This document shows, piece by piece, positions 51,331-59,807 of a stretch of DNA of 64,000 bases; position 1 is the stretch's first letter, and each line of letters starts with the position of its first letter. Under the pieces are notes generated by a model. That model was not told the origin of the DNA, ran no database searches, and worked only from the letters and a program-made list of their open reading frames with translations. The position numbers and the translations under genes are program-made. Source of the stretch: Pseudoflavonifractor intestinihominis (GTDB lineage Bacteria > Bacillota > Clostridia > Oscillospirales > Oscillospiraceae); the NCBI RefSeq assembly GCF_040096055.1, contig NZ_JBBMFK010000017.1:8580-72579 (forward strand), in the 5' to 3' direction.

Positions 51331-51394
51331 ATCAGACATTCCTTTCAATTCAATCAATTTCATCGTCCCACTGCCCGGGGACCAGTGCTCCCAC

Positions 51395-51422
51395 ATTATA
51401 GCCCGGGATTATGTAAAATCAA
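51395..51422 (-). promoter_or_regulatory. Lipoprotein promoter
   Basis: Minus strand TTGATT, 16 bp, TATAAT. Confidence 0.7.
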
Positions 51423-51473
51423 TATAGCCCGTCTTACCATTTGTTAAGGTTGCCTTCATGTTTCGAAAAACAG

Positions 51474-51525
51474 TTGACATCTACGTCTACACCATGTAGA
51501 CTATATTTGACTACAAGAAGTAGAC
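51474..51525 (+). promoter_or_regulatory. blaI-type promoter with two operators
   Basis: TTGACA (51474-51479), 17 bp, TAGACT. Two dyads overlie it: GTCTAC-accat-GTAGAC (51485-51501) and GACTAC-aagaa-GTAGAC (51509-51525). Both are CTACnnnnnGTAG boxes close to the TACA-TGTA core bound by BlaI/MecI proteins, so the pair is probably self-repressed. Confidence 0.85.
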
Positions 51526-51540
51526 AGAGGAGGTGTTCCC

Positions 51541-51912
51541 ATGAAGGAGTATCAGCTGGGTGCGGTGGAGTCCCGCTTTGCCGACCTGATCTGGGCGGGC
51601 GCGCCCATCACCACCGGGGAGCTGGTGCGGCAGGCCGAGCAGGCCCTGGGCTGGAAGCGCACTACCACCTACACCGTGCTCAAGCGGCTGTGTGAACGGG
51701 GGCTTTTCCAGACCCGGGACAGCGTGGTCACCGCTCTCATCTCCCGGGAGGAGTTCTACGCCATGAAGAGCCGCCGCTTTGTGGAGGAGAGCTTTGACGG
51801 CTCCCTGCCCGCCTTCCTGGCGGCCTTTACCGCCCGGAAAAAGCTCTCCCCCCAGGAGATCGACCAGATCCGCCGCATGATCGACGCCTGCGGAGAGGAG
51901 GAGAACTCATGA
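51541..51912 (+). CDS. BlaI/MecI/CopY-family repressor
   Basis: This 123-residue winged-helix repressor has the family core (GAPITTGELVRQAEQALGWKRTTTYTVLKRLCERGLF, shown here as spanning about 20-56) and a C-terminal dimer helix with FLAAFTARKKLSPQEIDQIR. It probably binds the two dyads in its promoter and is cleaved when the coupled metallopeptidase senses a signal. AGGAGGTG precedes the ATG. Confidence 0.93.
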   Translation: MKEYQLGAVESRFADLIWAGAPITTGELVRQAEQALGWKRTTTYTVLKRLCERGLFQTRDSVVTALISREEFYAMKSRRFVEESFDGSLPAFLAAFTARKKLSPQEIDQIRRMIDACGEEENS

Positions 51913-53762
51913 GTACCCTGTTCTGGAAGCTGCTGAACATGAGCATTTCCGCCGGATGGCTGATTCTGGCGGTGATGGTCCTGCGGCTGGTGCTGCGCAA
52001 GGCGCCCAGGGGCCTCCGGTGCGCCCTGTGGGGCATTGTAGCCCTGCGGCTGGTCCTCCCCTTCTCCCTGGAGAGCCCGGTCAGCCTGATTCCCAACGGT
52101 GAGACTGTGTCCGCCTCTGTGCTCAGCGGCGGAGCGCTCCAGGTCAGCACCGGGGTGGACCTTCTGGACAGGCCGGTCAGCAATTATCTGGAGCCCTCGT
52201 CCGCCGTGACGGCCGCTGCCGGAGGCGGCATCCACTGGATGGAGCTGCTGAGCTGGCTCTGGCTGGCGGGCATGGCCGCCCTGCTGGCATACGGCTTGGT
52301 CAGCTGGCTGGCGCTGCGGCGCAGGGTGGCGGAGGCTGTCCCCCTCCGGGACGGGCTGTGGCTGTGCGACCGCATCCCCACCCCCTTTATCCTGGGCCTG
52401 TTCCGCCCCCGGATCTATTTGCCCTCCCATATGGCGGAGGAGGACATCCCCTGCGTGGAGGCCCACGAGCGGGCCCACCTGGCCCGCCGGGACCACTGGT
52501 GGAAGCCTCTGGGTTTCCTGCTGCTGGCGGTCTACTGGTTCAACCCTCTGGTGTGGGCGGGCTACCTGCTCTTCTGCCGGGACCTGGAGCTCGCCTGTGA
52601 CGAGCATGTGGTGGCCGGCTGGGACGCCCAGGCCCGACAGGCCTACGCCCGGGCCCTGCTCTCGTGCAGCGTGTCCCGCCCTGCCCTCTCCGCCTGCCCC
52701 CTGGCTTTCGGCGAAGTGGGCGTGAAGGAGCGGGTCAAGGCCGTGTTCCGCTGCAAAAAGCCCGCCCTGTGGGCCCTTCTGGCCGCCGCAGGACTGTGCG
52801 TGGCGGTGGCGGTCTGCTTCCTCACCGACCCGGAGCAGCTCACCCTGGACAACATCACGTCGGAGCGGGGCTATGCCATCACCAGCCAGACCCCTTACGT
52901 TCTCACCCTGTCGGTGCCCAAGGGCACCCTGACTGAGGACTGCTACACCGGAGAAGGGCAGGTTTTCAGGGAAAATGAAGTCCCCGCCTTCCAGAGCGAC
53001 ACCACCACCATCTACCTGGAGCAGGTCATGCCCTCCAACGAGGGGGACGAATATCTCGTCTTTATGTTCAACTGCTCCTATCAGCTGCCCGAGTCGGGCA
53101 CCATCCCGCTGCCCTATCAGAAGTCAAAGGACGGCTACCGGCTCTTTGCCTATCATGCCAGTGAGACGCTGACCGACGACAGCCCCCTCTACCCCGACGC
53201 AGTTTCCCTGCGCGGCATCGGGCCTGGGACACAGTTTGACTTCTATGTCCGGACTGATGCGTGCAGGGCAGCCAGCGGCACACTGGAGATGCAGCTGGGC
53301 TGCAATGCCCTGACCTATGTCCGGCTGAAGCCGGGCCAGTCGTCGCCCTCCGGCGTGCAGGAAAAGCAGACGGTCGCCGATGTCGACGATGTAAATGACG
53401 CAATTGCCGAGCTGCTGGCCGAGATTGCCTCCTCTCCACAGGAGGCCTCCAGCACGTTGGCCTATATCTCCGCACACCCCGAGGCTTATCAGCAGCTGCT
53501 GGACTACGGGGACCACACCCTGCGGTACTGCTTCGCCCAGTTCCTGGACGGCGGTCAGACCGGCCTGGAGGGGGCACTCATGTGGGATCTCATCTGCCAG
53601 CTGGCCCCCGAGGCGGAGCAGGTTTCCCTCACCGGCTCGGGGCAGGACTGCTTTGACGCCTGGCTGACCTCCGCCCGGGCGGACATGGCGGAGCGTGGGG
53701 CCGGATGGATGGAAAGCCACGCGCCCGCCGCCCTCCTGCTGCTCCAGACTGCCGGCGGGTAG
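51909..53762 (+). CDS. BlaR1/MecR1-type M56 metallopeptidase sensor
   Basis: This 617-residue membrane protein overlaps the repressor gene by 4 bp. It has about four membrane segments (about 12-32, 35-52, 108-136, 285-305) and the zinc motif His186-Glu187-x-x-His190 in VEAHERAHLARRDHWW. The extracellular C-terminal part (about 306-617) is not a beta-lactamase-like sensor and I do not recognise it. The ligand is therefore unlikely to be bound as in BlaR1. No beta-lactamase gene is next to it. Confidence 0.9.
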   Translation: MSTLFWKLLNMSISAGWLILAVMVLRLVLRKAPRGLRCALWGIVALRLVLPFSLESPVSLIPNGETVSASVLSGGALQVSTGVDLLDRPVSNYLEPSSAVTAAAGGGIHWMELLSWLWLAGMAALLAYGLVSWLALRRRVAEAVPLRDGLWLCDRIPTPFILGLFRPRIYLPSHMAEEDIPCVEAHERAHLARRDHWWKPLGFLLLAVYWFNPLVWAGYLLFCRDLELACDEHVVAGWDAQARQAYARALLSCSVSRPALSACPLAFGEVGVKERVKAVFRCKKPALWALLAAAGLCVAVAVCFLTDPEQLTLDNITSERGYAITSQTPYVLTLSVPKGTLTEDCYTGEGQVFRENEVPAFQSDTTTIYLEQVMPSNEGDEYLVFMFNCSYQLPESGTIPLPYQKSKDGYRLFAYHASETLTDDSPLYPDAVSLRGIGPGTQFDFYVRTDACRAASGTLEMQLGCNALTYVRLKPGQSSPSGVQEKQTVADVDDVNDAIAELLAEIASSPQEASSTLAYISAHPEAYQQLLDYGDHTLRYCFAQFLDGGQTGLEGALMWDLICQLAPEAEQVSLTGSGQDCFDAWLTSARADMAERGAGWMESHAPAALLLLQTAGG

Positions 53763-53887
53763 GGCCGGTCGATTTTGCTCTCCTTCTGTCACCCCGGCCC
53801 CGGCGGCGGCATAGACTGCCTCAGAGCCCGGCGCCAGCAGCCCGGGCTCCCGCAGACCATGCGGCACTTTCAGGAGGTAATCGCGCT

Positions 53888-54744
53888 ATGGCCGACACCC
53901 AGCAGGACCTTTTGGCCCTTCAGTACAGCCCCAGCTTCACCCTTCAGGGCCTTCAGGAGGAGAACGTCAACCTGACCCTCCCCCTGCTCCCAGCACTTTT
54001 GCTACCATCACCGGCACCGTGACCGACGGTACCGCCCCCATTGCCGACGCCACCGTCAAGCTCTTTGACAGCGCCGGCCTGCCCTATCAGCACACCATGA
54101 CCGCCGCCGACGGCACCTATACCCTCAACGGCATCCCCGCCGGCACTTACAGCGTGGCGGCGGTCAAGGACGGCTACCGGATGAGCACCGCCGTGGGCGT
54201 CACGGTGACCGTCGGCAGCACCACCGATATTCCCCTCACCTGCACGGCAGACGCCACTCTGGCCCTGGGGGCCATCGCAGGCACCCTGACTGTGTTTGGC
54301 ACAACCGGCACCCCGCTGGCAGGGGCCAAAGTCACCCTGACCAACGCCGCGCTGGAGACCGTGGCCACCACCTATACCGCCGCCGACGGCGAGTTCCTGT
54401 TCTACGACGTGGCTGACGGCGTATACACCCTGCGGGCCTCCGCCCTGGGCTATCTCACTACCGCCCCCATGACCGTCACCATCCTGGGCGGCTCCACCGT
54501 CAACCTGACCATGACCACCCAGGTGGACAGCCGCACCTACAACGGCACGGTCAGCGGCATCATCACCGACCAGAACGGCGCGGCGGTGGCGGGCTGCTTC
54601 GTGGGCCTCTACCAGGTGACCACAGTGGGCGACGTCACCAGTGAACAGCTCATCGCCGCCACCAAGACCAACACCGAGGGAAAGTACCTGTTCGGCGGCG
54701 TCACGGACGGCCAGTATCTGGTCAAGGCAAAGGTAAGCCAGTAA
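53888..54744 (+). pseudogene. Frameshifted carboxypeptidase-regulatory-like repeat protein
   Basis: AGGAGGT (53872-53878) leads to ATG 53888 (MADTQQDLLALQYSP), but that frame stops at 54022. The frame that continues to 54744 encodes three tandem beta-sandwich repeats of the carboxypeptidase-regulatory/CnaB type (GTVTDGTAPIADATVKLFD, GTLTVFGTTGTPLAGAKVTL, GIITDQNGAAVAGCFVGLY). The two frames join near 53980; removing CT from CCCCCTGCT would give one reading frame through NLTLPAPSTFATITG. Either a real mutation, a sequencing error or phase variation. The repeat part also has a GTG at 54019 without a good ribosome site. Confidence 0.7.
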
Positions 54745-54794
54745 CCTGTCCCTCGCCCCTGGTCCACGGTCCGGTCTTCCGCCTGTCCTGCGGC

Positions 54795-54824
54795 GGGGAG
54801 GCGGAGCAGAACCTCCGCCTCCCC
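54795..54824 (+). repeat. Perfect 12-bp inverted repeat
   Basis: GGGGAGGCGGAG (54795-54806) and CTCCGCCTCCCC (54813-54824) around CAGAAC. No T run follows, so it is not a standard terminator. Confidence 0.7.
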
Positions 54825-54851
54825 TTCCGCCGGGACCTGTGTCTGGTCCGG

Positions 54852-55130
54852 GTGTGTGTATCCAGCAGCTGTCCCTGGGACAGCGTGACACTGCAGGACT
54901 GGAGGGGCTGCGTTCAGTCCTCCAGGCAGCTGTGGACCTGCGGCCAGGCCTTTTTTACCGGCCTGCCGCCGGGTCCATATCTCCTCTCCCTGCGCAGAGG
55001 CCCGTCGGGCCCGCGCCTGGTGCTCCTGCTTGCCCCCGGGGCCCGGATCACTCTGTGCCACGACCCGGCCTCCGGCTGCTGCCGGTGGTACAGGCAGCCC
55101 GGTCCCTGCACCCCGTTCCGCCCCCTCTAG
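54852..55130 (+). CDS. Possible Cys-rich protein or remnant
   Basis: The frame is open from about 54747 to a stop at 55130 and encodes nine or more cysteines in its 92-residue GTG-started part, including GCCRW and repeated C-x-C spacing, plus AFFTGLPPGPYLLSLR, which resembles the strands of a prealbumin-like fold. No ribosome site precedes the GTG at 54852 and no ATG exists in frame. It could be the 3' part of the damaged surface gene or a separate gene with a non-standard start. Confidence 0.35.
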   Translation: MCVSSSCPWDSVTLQDWRGCVQSSRQLWTCGQAFFTGLPPGPYLLSLRRGPSGPRLVLLLAPGARITLCHDPASGCCRWYRQPGPCTPFRPL

Positions 55131-55140
55131 CCCATGCAAA

Positions 55141-55200
55141 AGCATCAGCCCCCTGCGCTGCACGCTCTGTGCGCCGCAGGGGGCTGATGCTCTCTTTTTC
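55141..55200. terminator. Bidirectional terminator
   Basis: AGCATCAGCCCCCTGCG pairs with CGCAGGGGGCTGATGCT, then TCTCTTTTT on the plus strand, between convergent genes. Confidence 0.85.
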
Positions 55201-55201
55201 C

Positions 55202-58200
55202 TTAATCCTGGCCGCCCGAGTCCTCGTAGAAGTGGAACCGGTTCTTTCCTCTCCGCTTGCTCTCGTACAGGGCCAGATCGGCTCGCTTCAGATAGTGGTC
55301 ATAGCGGAAGTCCAGATTGCACACATAGGTCAGGCCGATGCTGCCCGTGACGGCGGGGCCGGAGGTGCGGGACAGGGTGGTCAGCAGGGTCTCCACCCGC
55401 TGCTCCAGCCGCTCCCGCCGGATGCCGCCCCGGATGAACACCAGGAACTCGTCTCCCCCCAGCCGGCCCACAATGTCCTCCTGCCGGAAGGTAGAGGTGA
55501 GCACCCGCGCCACCGCCTGAAGGGCCTTGTCCCCCTCCAGATGGCCCTTCTGGTCGTTGATCTGCTTGAAGTCGTCGATGTCCATCATCAGCAGCACGCC
55601 GCAGGGGGACTGGCCGCACTCCTCCACGCACCGCTTCATCTCCCGCTCGAAGGCAGTGCGGTTGTACAGGCCGGTGAGAGGGTCCCGGTCGGCCGCCTTT
55701 GCCTGGGCGAACTCCCGCTCCTTCTCGGCATTGACGTCCTTGAGATAGATCAGGGTGTACACATTGCGGGTGATGTCCTCCCGGAAGAGGTAGATGGTCA
55801 GCTCCACCCAGTGGAGGCTGTCCCCCACCGGACGGCGGTAGCTGAACCGGCTGCTGGTCTCGCCACGGGCCAGCATCCCGTTCCACACCTCCGGGTCCCG
55901 GTAGCGGCTGAGCCGCTCCAGATCCTCCGGGGCCAGCATGGGGGCCAGCTGCTGCTCCAGCACCTCGATGAAGTGGCGGGAGCTCTGGCGGTAGTCCTGC
56001 TTGTACACCCGCCACAGCCCGCCCACCGACTTGAGCTGGCCGCTCTCCAGGTCCACCTCCGCATAGGCGATGGCCTCGGAGAGCAGGGTGTGGTAGAATT
56101 TGCGCATGCGCATGTACTCCAGCTCCATGACCCGGTCGGCGCCGATGGGCTCCAGCACGGCGATGACCGCGTCCTGGCCCTTCTGCTCCCGGTCCAGCCG
56201 CTGGGTGGTCAGCTTGAACCACTCGTAGGTGCCGTTTTTGGACTTGAGCAGCAGCTCCTGCCGCTCGTTCCCCCGCTGGAGCCGGGTGCGGGAAAAGCCG
56301 TTGCGGAAGGCCTCCACAAAGTGGGGGTGGACGATCTCGCTGTCGATCCAGCACTGGGGGAAGTTGGACTCGTGGGCCTCCTCCCCCAGCAGCAGGGTCC
56401 GCTCCGTGTGGAAGAAGATGGTCTTCTCCGCCGCGTTGTACTCGAAGATGTCCCGGGCGCAGGAGTCGGGCACCAGCTTGGGCCGCTCCATGTCGTTGAC
56501 GATCCGGTGGTACCCCTTCAGGCAGATCATGCCGTCCTCGTCGGGCATGCGCATGCCGGTGCAGCGCACCAGCACGTCCCCCCGCTCCGGATGGCGCCAG
56601 CTGTACTCCAGCTGCACAGGCCGCGGCGAGCGGATCATGGTCTTCATGGACTCGTCCACATAGCGGCGGTAGCCGTCGTTGATCCTGCTGTACCAGAACT
56701 GGTAGCACTCCTCTGCGCTGGGCACGCCGGAGATGCCCAGGATGTGGAGCATGGTGTCGTTGGCCACCATCTCGCGGCGTTTTCCCTCCCGGTCAAAGCG
56801 GATGGCCCACAGCCCCAGCCCCAGCAGCTCGAAGATATCGTGGCAGTTGGCACGGAGCAGCTGCCGGTACCGGCTCTCGTTCCGCTCCTGCCGGATCCGG
56901 CCCAGCAGGAAGCTGGACAGCACCCGGATCTGGGCGTCGTCGTGGATGGAGTAGCGGGGATTGTCCACGCCGATGAAGCCGATGGTCTGGTCCCGGTCCC
57001 GGACAGGCACCGCGATCAGGCGGCTGATGCCCTGGGCCTCCAGCACCCGCCACTCCTCCGGGCTCTCCCTGCGCAGGGTGTCCAGATTCAGGATCACCAC
57101 CGAGCAGTCCTTGTCAAACAGCCCCATCCACCGCTCCAGCACGCTGGGCGGCACGTCCTGCAGGTTCTGGGCCTGGGCCTCCACGTTGGGCGCGCACCAC
57201 TCGAAGGTGTTGTCCCAGTGGCCCTCCCGCTGGGGGCTGGGTTCAAAGAGATAGGCCCGGTCCGCCTGGTAGAACTCCCCCACTGAGGCCAGCATCCGGT
57301 TGACCGCCTCGCCGTAGTCGGCGTACTCCGACAGCGTCCTGGTGTATCCGGCGATCTTCTGGGCGAAGATCAGCCGCTCCTGGGTGGTGCGGCTGACCAC
57401 CTCGTGCTTGGTGATGTCCAGGGCCACCTCCATCCGCAGCCGCCTGCCCTGGTAGGTGATGATCTTGTCCTTGAGCAGGAAGTGCCGCCCGCAGTACTCG
57501 TTCTGCCGGTCCCAGATATAAAAGTTGTCCCGCTTGAGCACCGCGTTGGTGCAGAAGGGACAGGGCTCGTCCAGGCCCTGAAGGGCCTTGTAGCACTTCC
57601 GTCCCCGGTAGTCCCGCAGGCCCATCATCCGCCGCCCGGCCGGGTTGACGTAGTAGAGCTCATAGGTGTCCATGTCGCTGATGTAGAAGATGTCGTTCTC
57701 CGCCTCCAGAATGGCCGCGGCCAGCTCGTCCTCCGACCAGTCCGCCGCGGAGCCGATCTCCGAGACGTGGATCTGGCTCAGATAGTTCCGCTCCCGCTCC
57801 AGCCGGGCCCGGTAGTCCGGGCTGTCCGGCCGCAGGTAGCGCTCCTCCAGCTCCGCAGGCGTACAGGGCCGGGAAAACAGGAACCCCTGGAGCAGGGCCG
57901 GATGGAGCTCCTCCAGGGCGGTCAGCTCCTCCTCGGTCTCCACCCCCTCGCAGCACACCCGGATCTGACAGCTGTCCGCCAGCTCCAGCATATTGCCCAG
58001 CAGGCGGTAGTTGTAGGCGCTGTGCTGGATGTTGTTGACAAAGCACCGGTCGATCTTGATCTCGTCGATCTCCAGCTCCTTGAGCCGGCTCAGGCTGGAG
58101 TAGCCCGTGCCGAAGTCGTCCACCGAGATCTCAATGCCGTGCTTCTTCCACTGGAGGAACAGGTCGTTGATCTGGGGGTAGTCCAGCAGCTGCATGCTCT

Positions 58201-59470
58201 CGGTGATCTCCAGGGTGACGGCCTCGCCGGGCAGGCCGCTCCGGTCCACCGCGTCCAGCACCTTCTGGACGATATCCGCCTCGCACAGCTGGGTGTAGGA
58301 CACATTGATGCTCACGTGGAAGTCGGGCTCCAGCTGCCGCCAGATCCTGCACTGCTCCAGGGCGGTGTCCAGCACCCAGATGCCCACCGGGCGGATCAGC
58401 CCGCTCTGTTCCAGGATGGGCACGAACTCCGACGGCGGCACGCTGCCCCGCCGGGGCGAGGTGTACCGCAGCAGGGCCTCGGCGCCGTAGAGCCGGTAGG
58501 TGCCCGAGCAGACCTGGGGCTGATAGCACAGGGAAAAGCCCCGGAACCCGGCCTGTACGCTCCCGGTCAGGTCCTCCTTCAGCTCCAGGGTGGCGATCTC
58601 CTTTTCGTAGTCGTCGGCGGAGAAGAACAGCAGTCGGTTCTTTCCCTGGGCCTTGGCGTGGTCCAGGGTGTTCTCCGCGTACTGGTAGAGGGTCTCGGCG
58701 TCGGGCACCATGTACTCCCGGAAGGGCACGCAGCCCCCCGACAGGGTACACTGGCCCTCCAGCAGATTGCGGGCGCAGGAGAACACCGCCTCCGCCTGGC
58801 GGGCATCGGTCTCGGGCAGGTTCACCGCAAAGCAGTCGCCGTTGGTGCGGTAGATCCGCCGCTCTCCGTCCACCGCGCTCTCCAGGGCCTCCACCACCCG
58901 CCGGAGCACCGCGTTGCCGTGCCCCCGGCCCATCTTCAGGTTGATGGACTTCAGGTCGTCCACCCCCACCAGCAGCAGAAAGCCGTCCCGCTCCTCGGCC
59001 AGCAGCCGGCCGCACTCCTGCTTGAGCCGGTTCATGCCGAAGGCCCCGGTGAAGTTGTCTGCGCCGCTGTCCATGGCCCCCTCGGAGATGCAGCCGATGG
59101 CCCACTGGGGACGGCCCTCCCCGTCCAGCTGGCTCTTGCCCCGGCTGCTGATCCACACCACGTCCCCCCGCCGGTTGATCACACGGTACTCCAGCCGGTG
59201 CACCGTCTCCCTGCCCGAGCGCACCTTTTCATACAGCTCCCGCAGGATGGGCAGATCCCACGAGTAGACGATCCGGCTCCACTCATGCACCGTGACGTAG
59301 TCCCGCCCGTTCTCCATCACATCGTAGTTCCTGCAGATGTTCCTGGAGAAATGGATCCGCTCCGTCTGAAAATCCATAAAGTAAAAGTAATCGTTGGAGC
59401 TCTCGCTCAGAAAATCCAGTATGCCGCAGTAGGTGTCCGCCACAGACCGCCCGTCCAGTTCCATGCTCAT
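55202..59470 (-). CDS. Multi-domain c-di-GMP enzyme: GGDEF-EAL plus second GGDEF
   Basis: This 1,422-residue cytoplasmic protein has, in order: PAS (about 20-130); a degenerate GGDEF (about 135-300, TNGDCF in place of GGDEF); an EAL domain (about 310-560) with EALLR, NVSYTQL, LEITES, DDFGTGYSS, IKIDRCF, CEGVET and QGFLFSRP all intact; PAS (about 575-700); GAF (about 715-870); two or three PAS-like blocks (890-1250); and a C-terminal GGDEF (about 1265-1420) with RLGGDEF and an RQED inhibitory-site motif five residues before it. Both synthesis and breakdown of c-di-GMP look possible. ATG 59470 is preferred over GTG 59476, which touches GAGGAG. Confidence 0.92.
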   Translation of the reverse strand: MSMELDGRSVADTYCGILDFLSESSNDYFYFMDFQTERIHFSRNICRNYDVMENGRDYVTVHEWSRIVYSWDLPILRELYEKVRSGRETVHRLEYRVINRRGDVVWISSRGKSQLDGEGRPQWAIGCISEGAMDSGADNFTGAFGMNRLKQECGRLLAEERDGFLLLVGVDDLKSINLKMGRGHGNAVLRRVVEALESAVDGERRIYRTNGDCFAVNLPETDARQAEAVFSCARNLLEGQCTLSGGCVPFREYMVPDAETLYQYAENTLDHAKAQGKNRLLFFSADDYEKEIATLELKEDLTGSVQAGFRGFSLCYQPQVCSGTYRLYGAEALLRYTSPRRGSVPPSEFVPILEQSGLIRPVGIWVLDTALEQCRIWRQLEPDFHVSINVSYTQLCEADIVQKVLDAVDRSGLPGEAVTLEITESMQLLDYPQINDLFLQWKKHGIEISVDDFGTGYSSLSRLKELEIDEIKIDRCFVNNIQHSAYNYRLLGNMLELADSCQIRVCCEGVETEEELTALEELHPALLQGFLFSRPCTPAELEERYLRPDSPDYRARLERERNYLSQIHVSEIGSAADWSEDELAAAILEAENDIFYISDMDTYELYYVNPAGRRMMGLRDYRGRKCYKALQGLDEPCPFCTNAVLKRDNFYIWDRQNEYCGRHFLLKDKIITYQGRRLRMEVALDITKHEVVSRTTQERLIFAQKIAGYTRTLSEYADYGEAVNRMLASVGEFYQADRAYLFEPSPQREGHWDNTFEWCAPNVEAQAQNLQDVPPSVLERWMGLFDKDCSVVILNLDTLRRESPEEWRVLEAQGISRLIAVPVRDRDQTIGFIGVDNPRYSIHDDAQIRVLSSFLLGRIRQERNESRYRQLLRANCHDIFELLGLGLWAIRFDREGKRREMVANDTMLHILGISGVPSAEECYQFWYSRINDGYRRYVDESMKTMIRSPRPVQLEYSWRHPERGDVLVRCTGMRMPDEDGMICLKGYHRIVNDMERPKLVPDSCARDIFEYNAAEKTIFFHTERTLLLGEEAHESNFPQCWIDSEIVHPHFVEAFRNGFSRTRLQRGNERQELLLKSKNGTYEWFKLTTQRLDREQKGQDAVIAVLEPIGADRVMELEYMRMRKFYHTLLSEAIAYAEVDLESGQLKSVGGLWRVYKQDYRQSSRHFIEVLEQQLAPMLAPEDLERLSRYRDPEVWNGMLARGETSSRFSYRRPVGDSLHWVELTIYLFREDITRNVYTLIYLKDVNAEKEREFAQAKAADRDPLTGLYNRTAFEREMKRCVEECGQSPCGVLLMMDIDDFKQINDQKGHLEGDKALQAVARVLTSTFRQEDIVGRLGGDEFLVFIRGGIRRERLEQRVETLLTTLSRTSGPAVTGSIGLTYVCNLDFRYDHYLKRADLALYESKRRGKNRFHFYEDSGGQD

Positions 59471-59605
59471 CGCCACTCCTCAAGCCACCTCTCCGCCGGA
59501 AGGCGGGCACAGTGCCCCGGCGCTGTCCTTTTGGTGCGGAAAGGTGCGGGATTCCCCCTGCAAAAGTTGGAAACCCCTTCCGTATCCGCAAAATAATTGT
59601 TGTTT

Positions 59606-59634
59606 ATTGTACCATGCTTCCCGGTTTCCTTCAA
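59606..59634 (-). promoter_or_regulatory. Promoter of the c-di-GMP enzyme gene
   Basis: Minus strand TTGAAG, 17 bp, TACAAT. The roughly 130-nt leader shows no c-di-GMP riboswitch signature. The rest of the 59471-59807 gap holds no gene. Confidence 0.72.
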
Positions 59635-59759
59635 GGGCCTCTTCCCCGTGCCCAGGCCATCCCCGCTTTTTTCACCTGTTTCCGTCCCATTTTCCAGGCC
59701 GGTCCCACCGATCTCCGCCGTTTTGCCCGTTGTGTAAAAGTTTCGCAGCCCAGGCAGCA

Positions 59760-59793
59760 GCCCACCCGGAGACATCTCTGTCCCCGGGCGGGC
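59760..59793 (-). terminator. Hairpin after ypeB
   Basis: GCCCACCCGGAGAC and GTCCCCGGGCGGGC form a stem with one G-T and other small mismatches. The T run is weak. Confidence 0.45.
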
Positions 59794-59807
59794 ATTCCGT
59801 CAGGCCA

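Noticed and set aside
59471..59605. c-di-GMP riboswitch in the leader of the GGDEF/EAL gene
   Set aside because: The leader lacks the conserved type I or type II sequence blocks.
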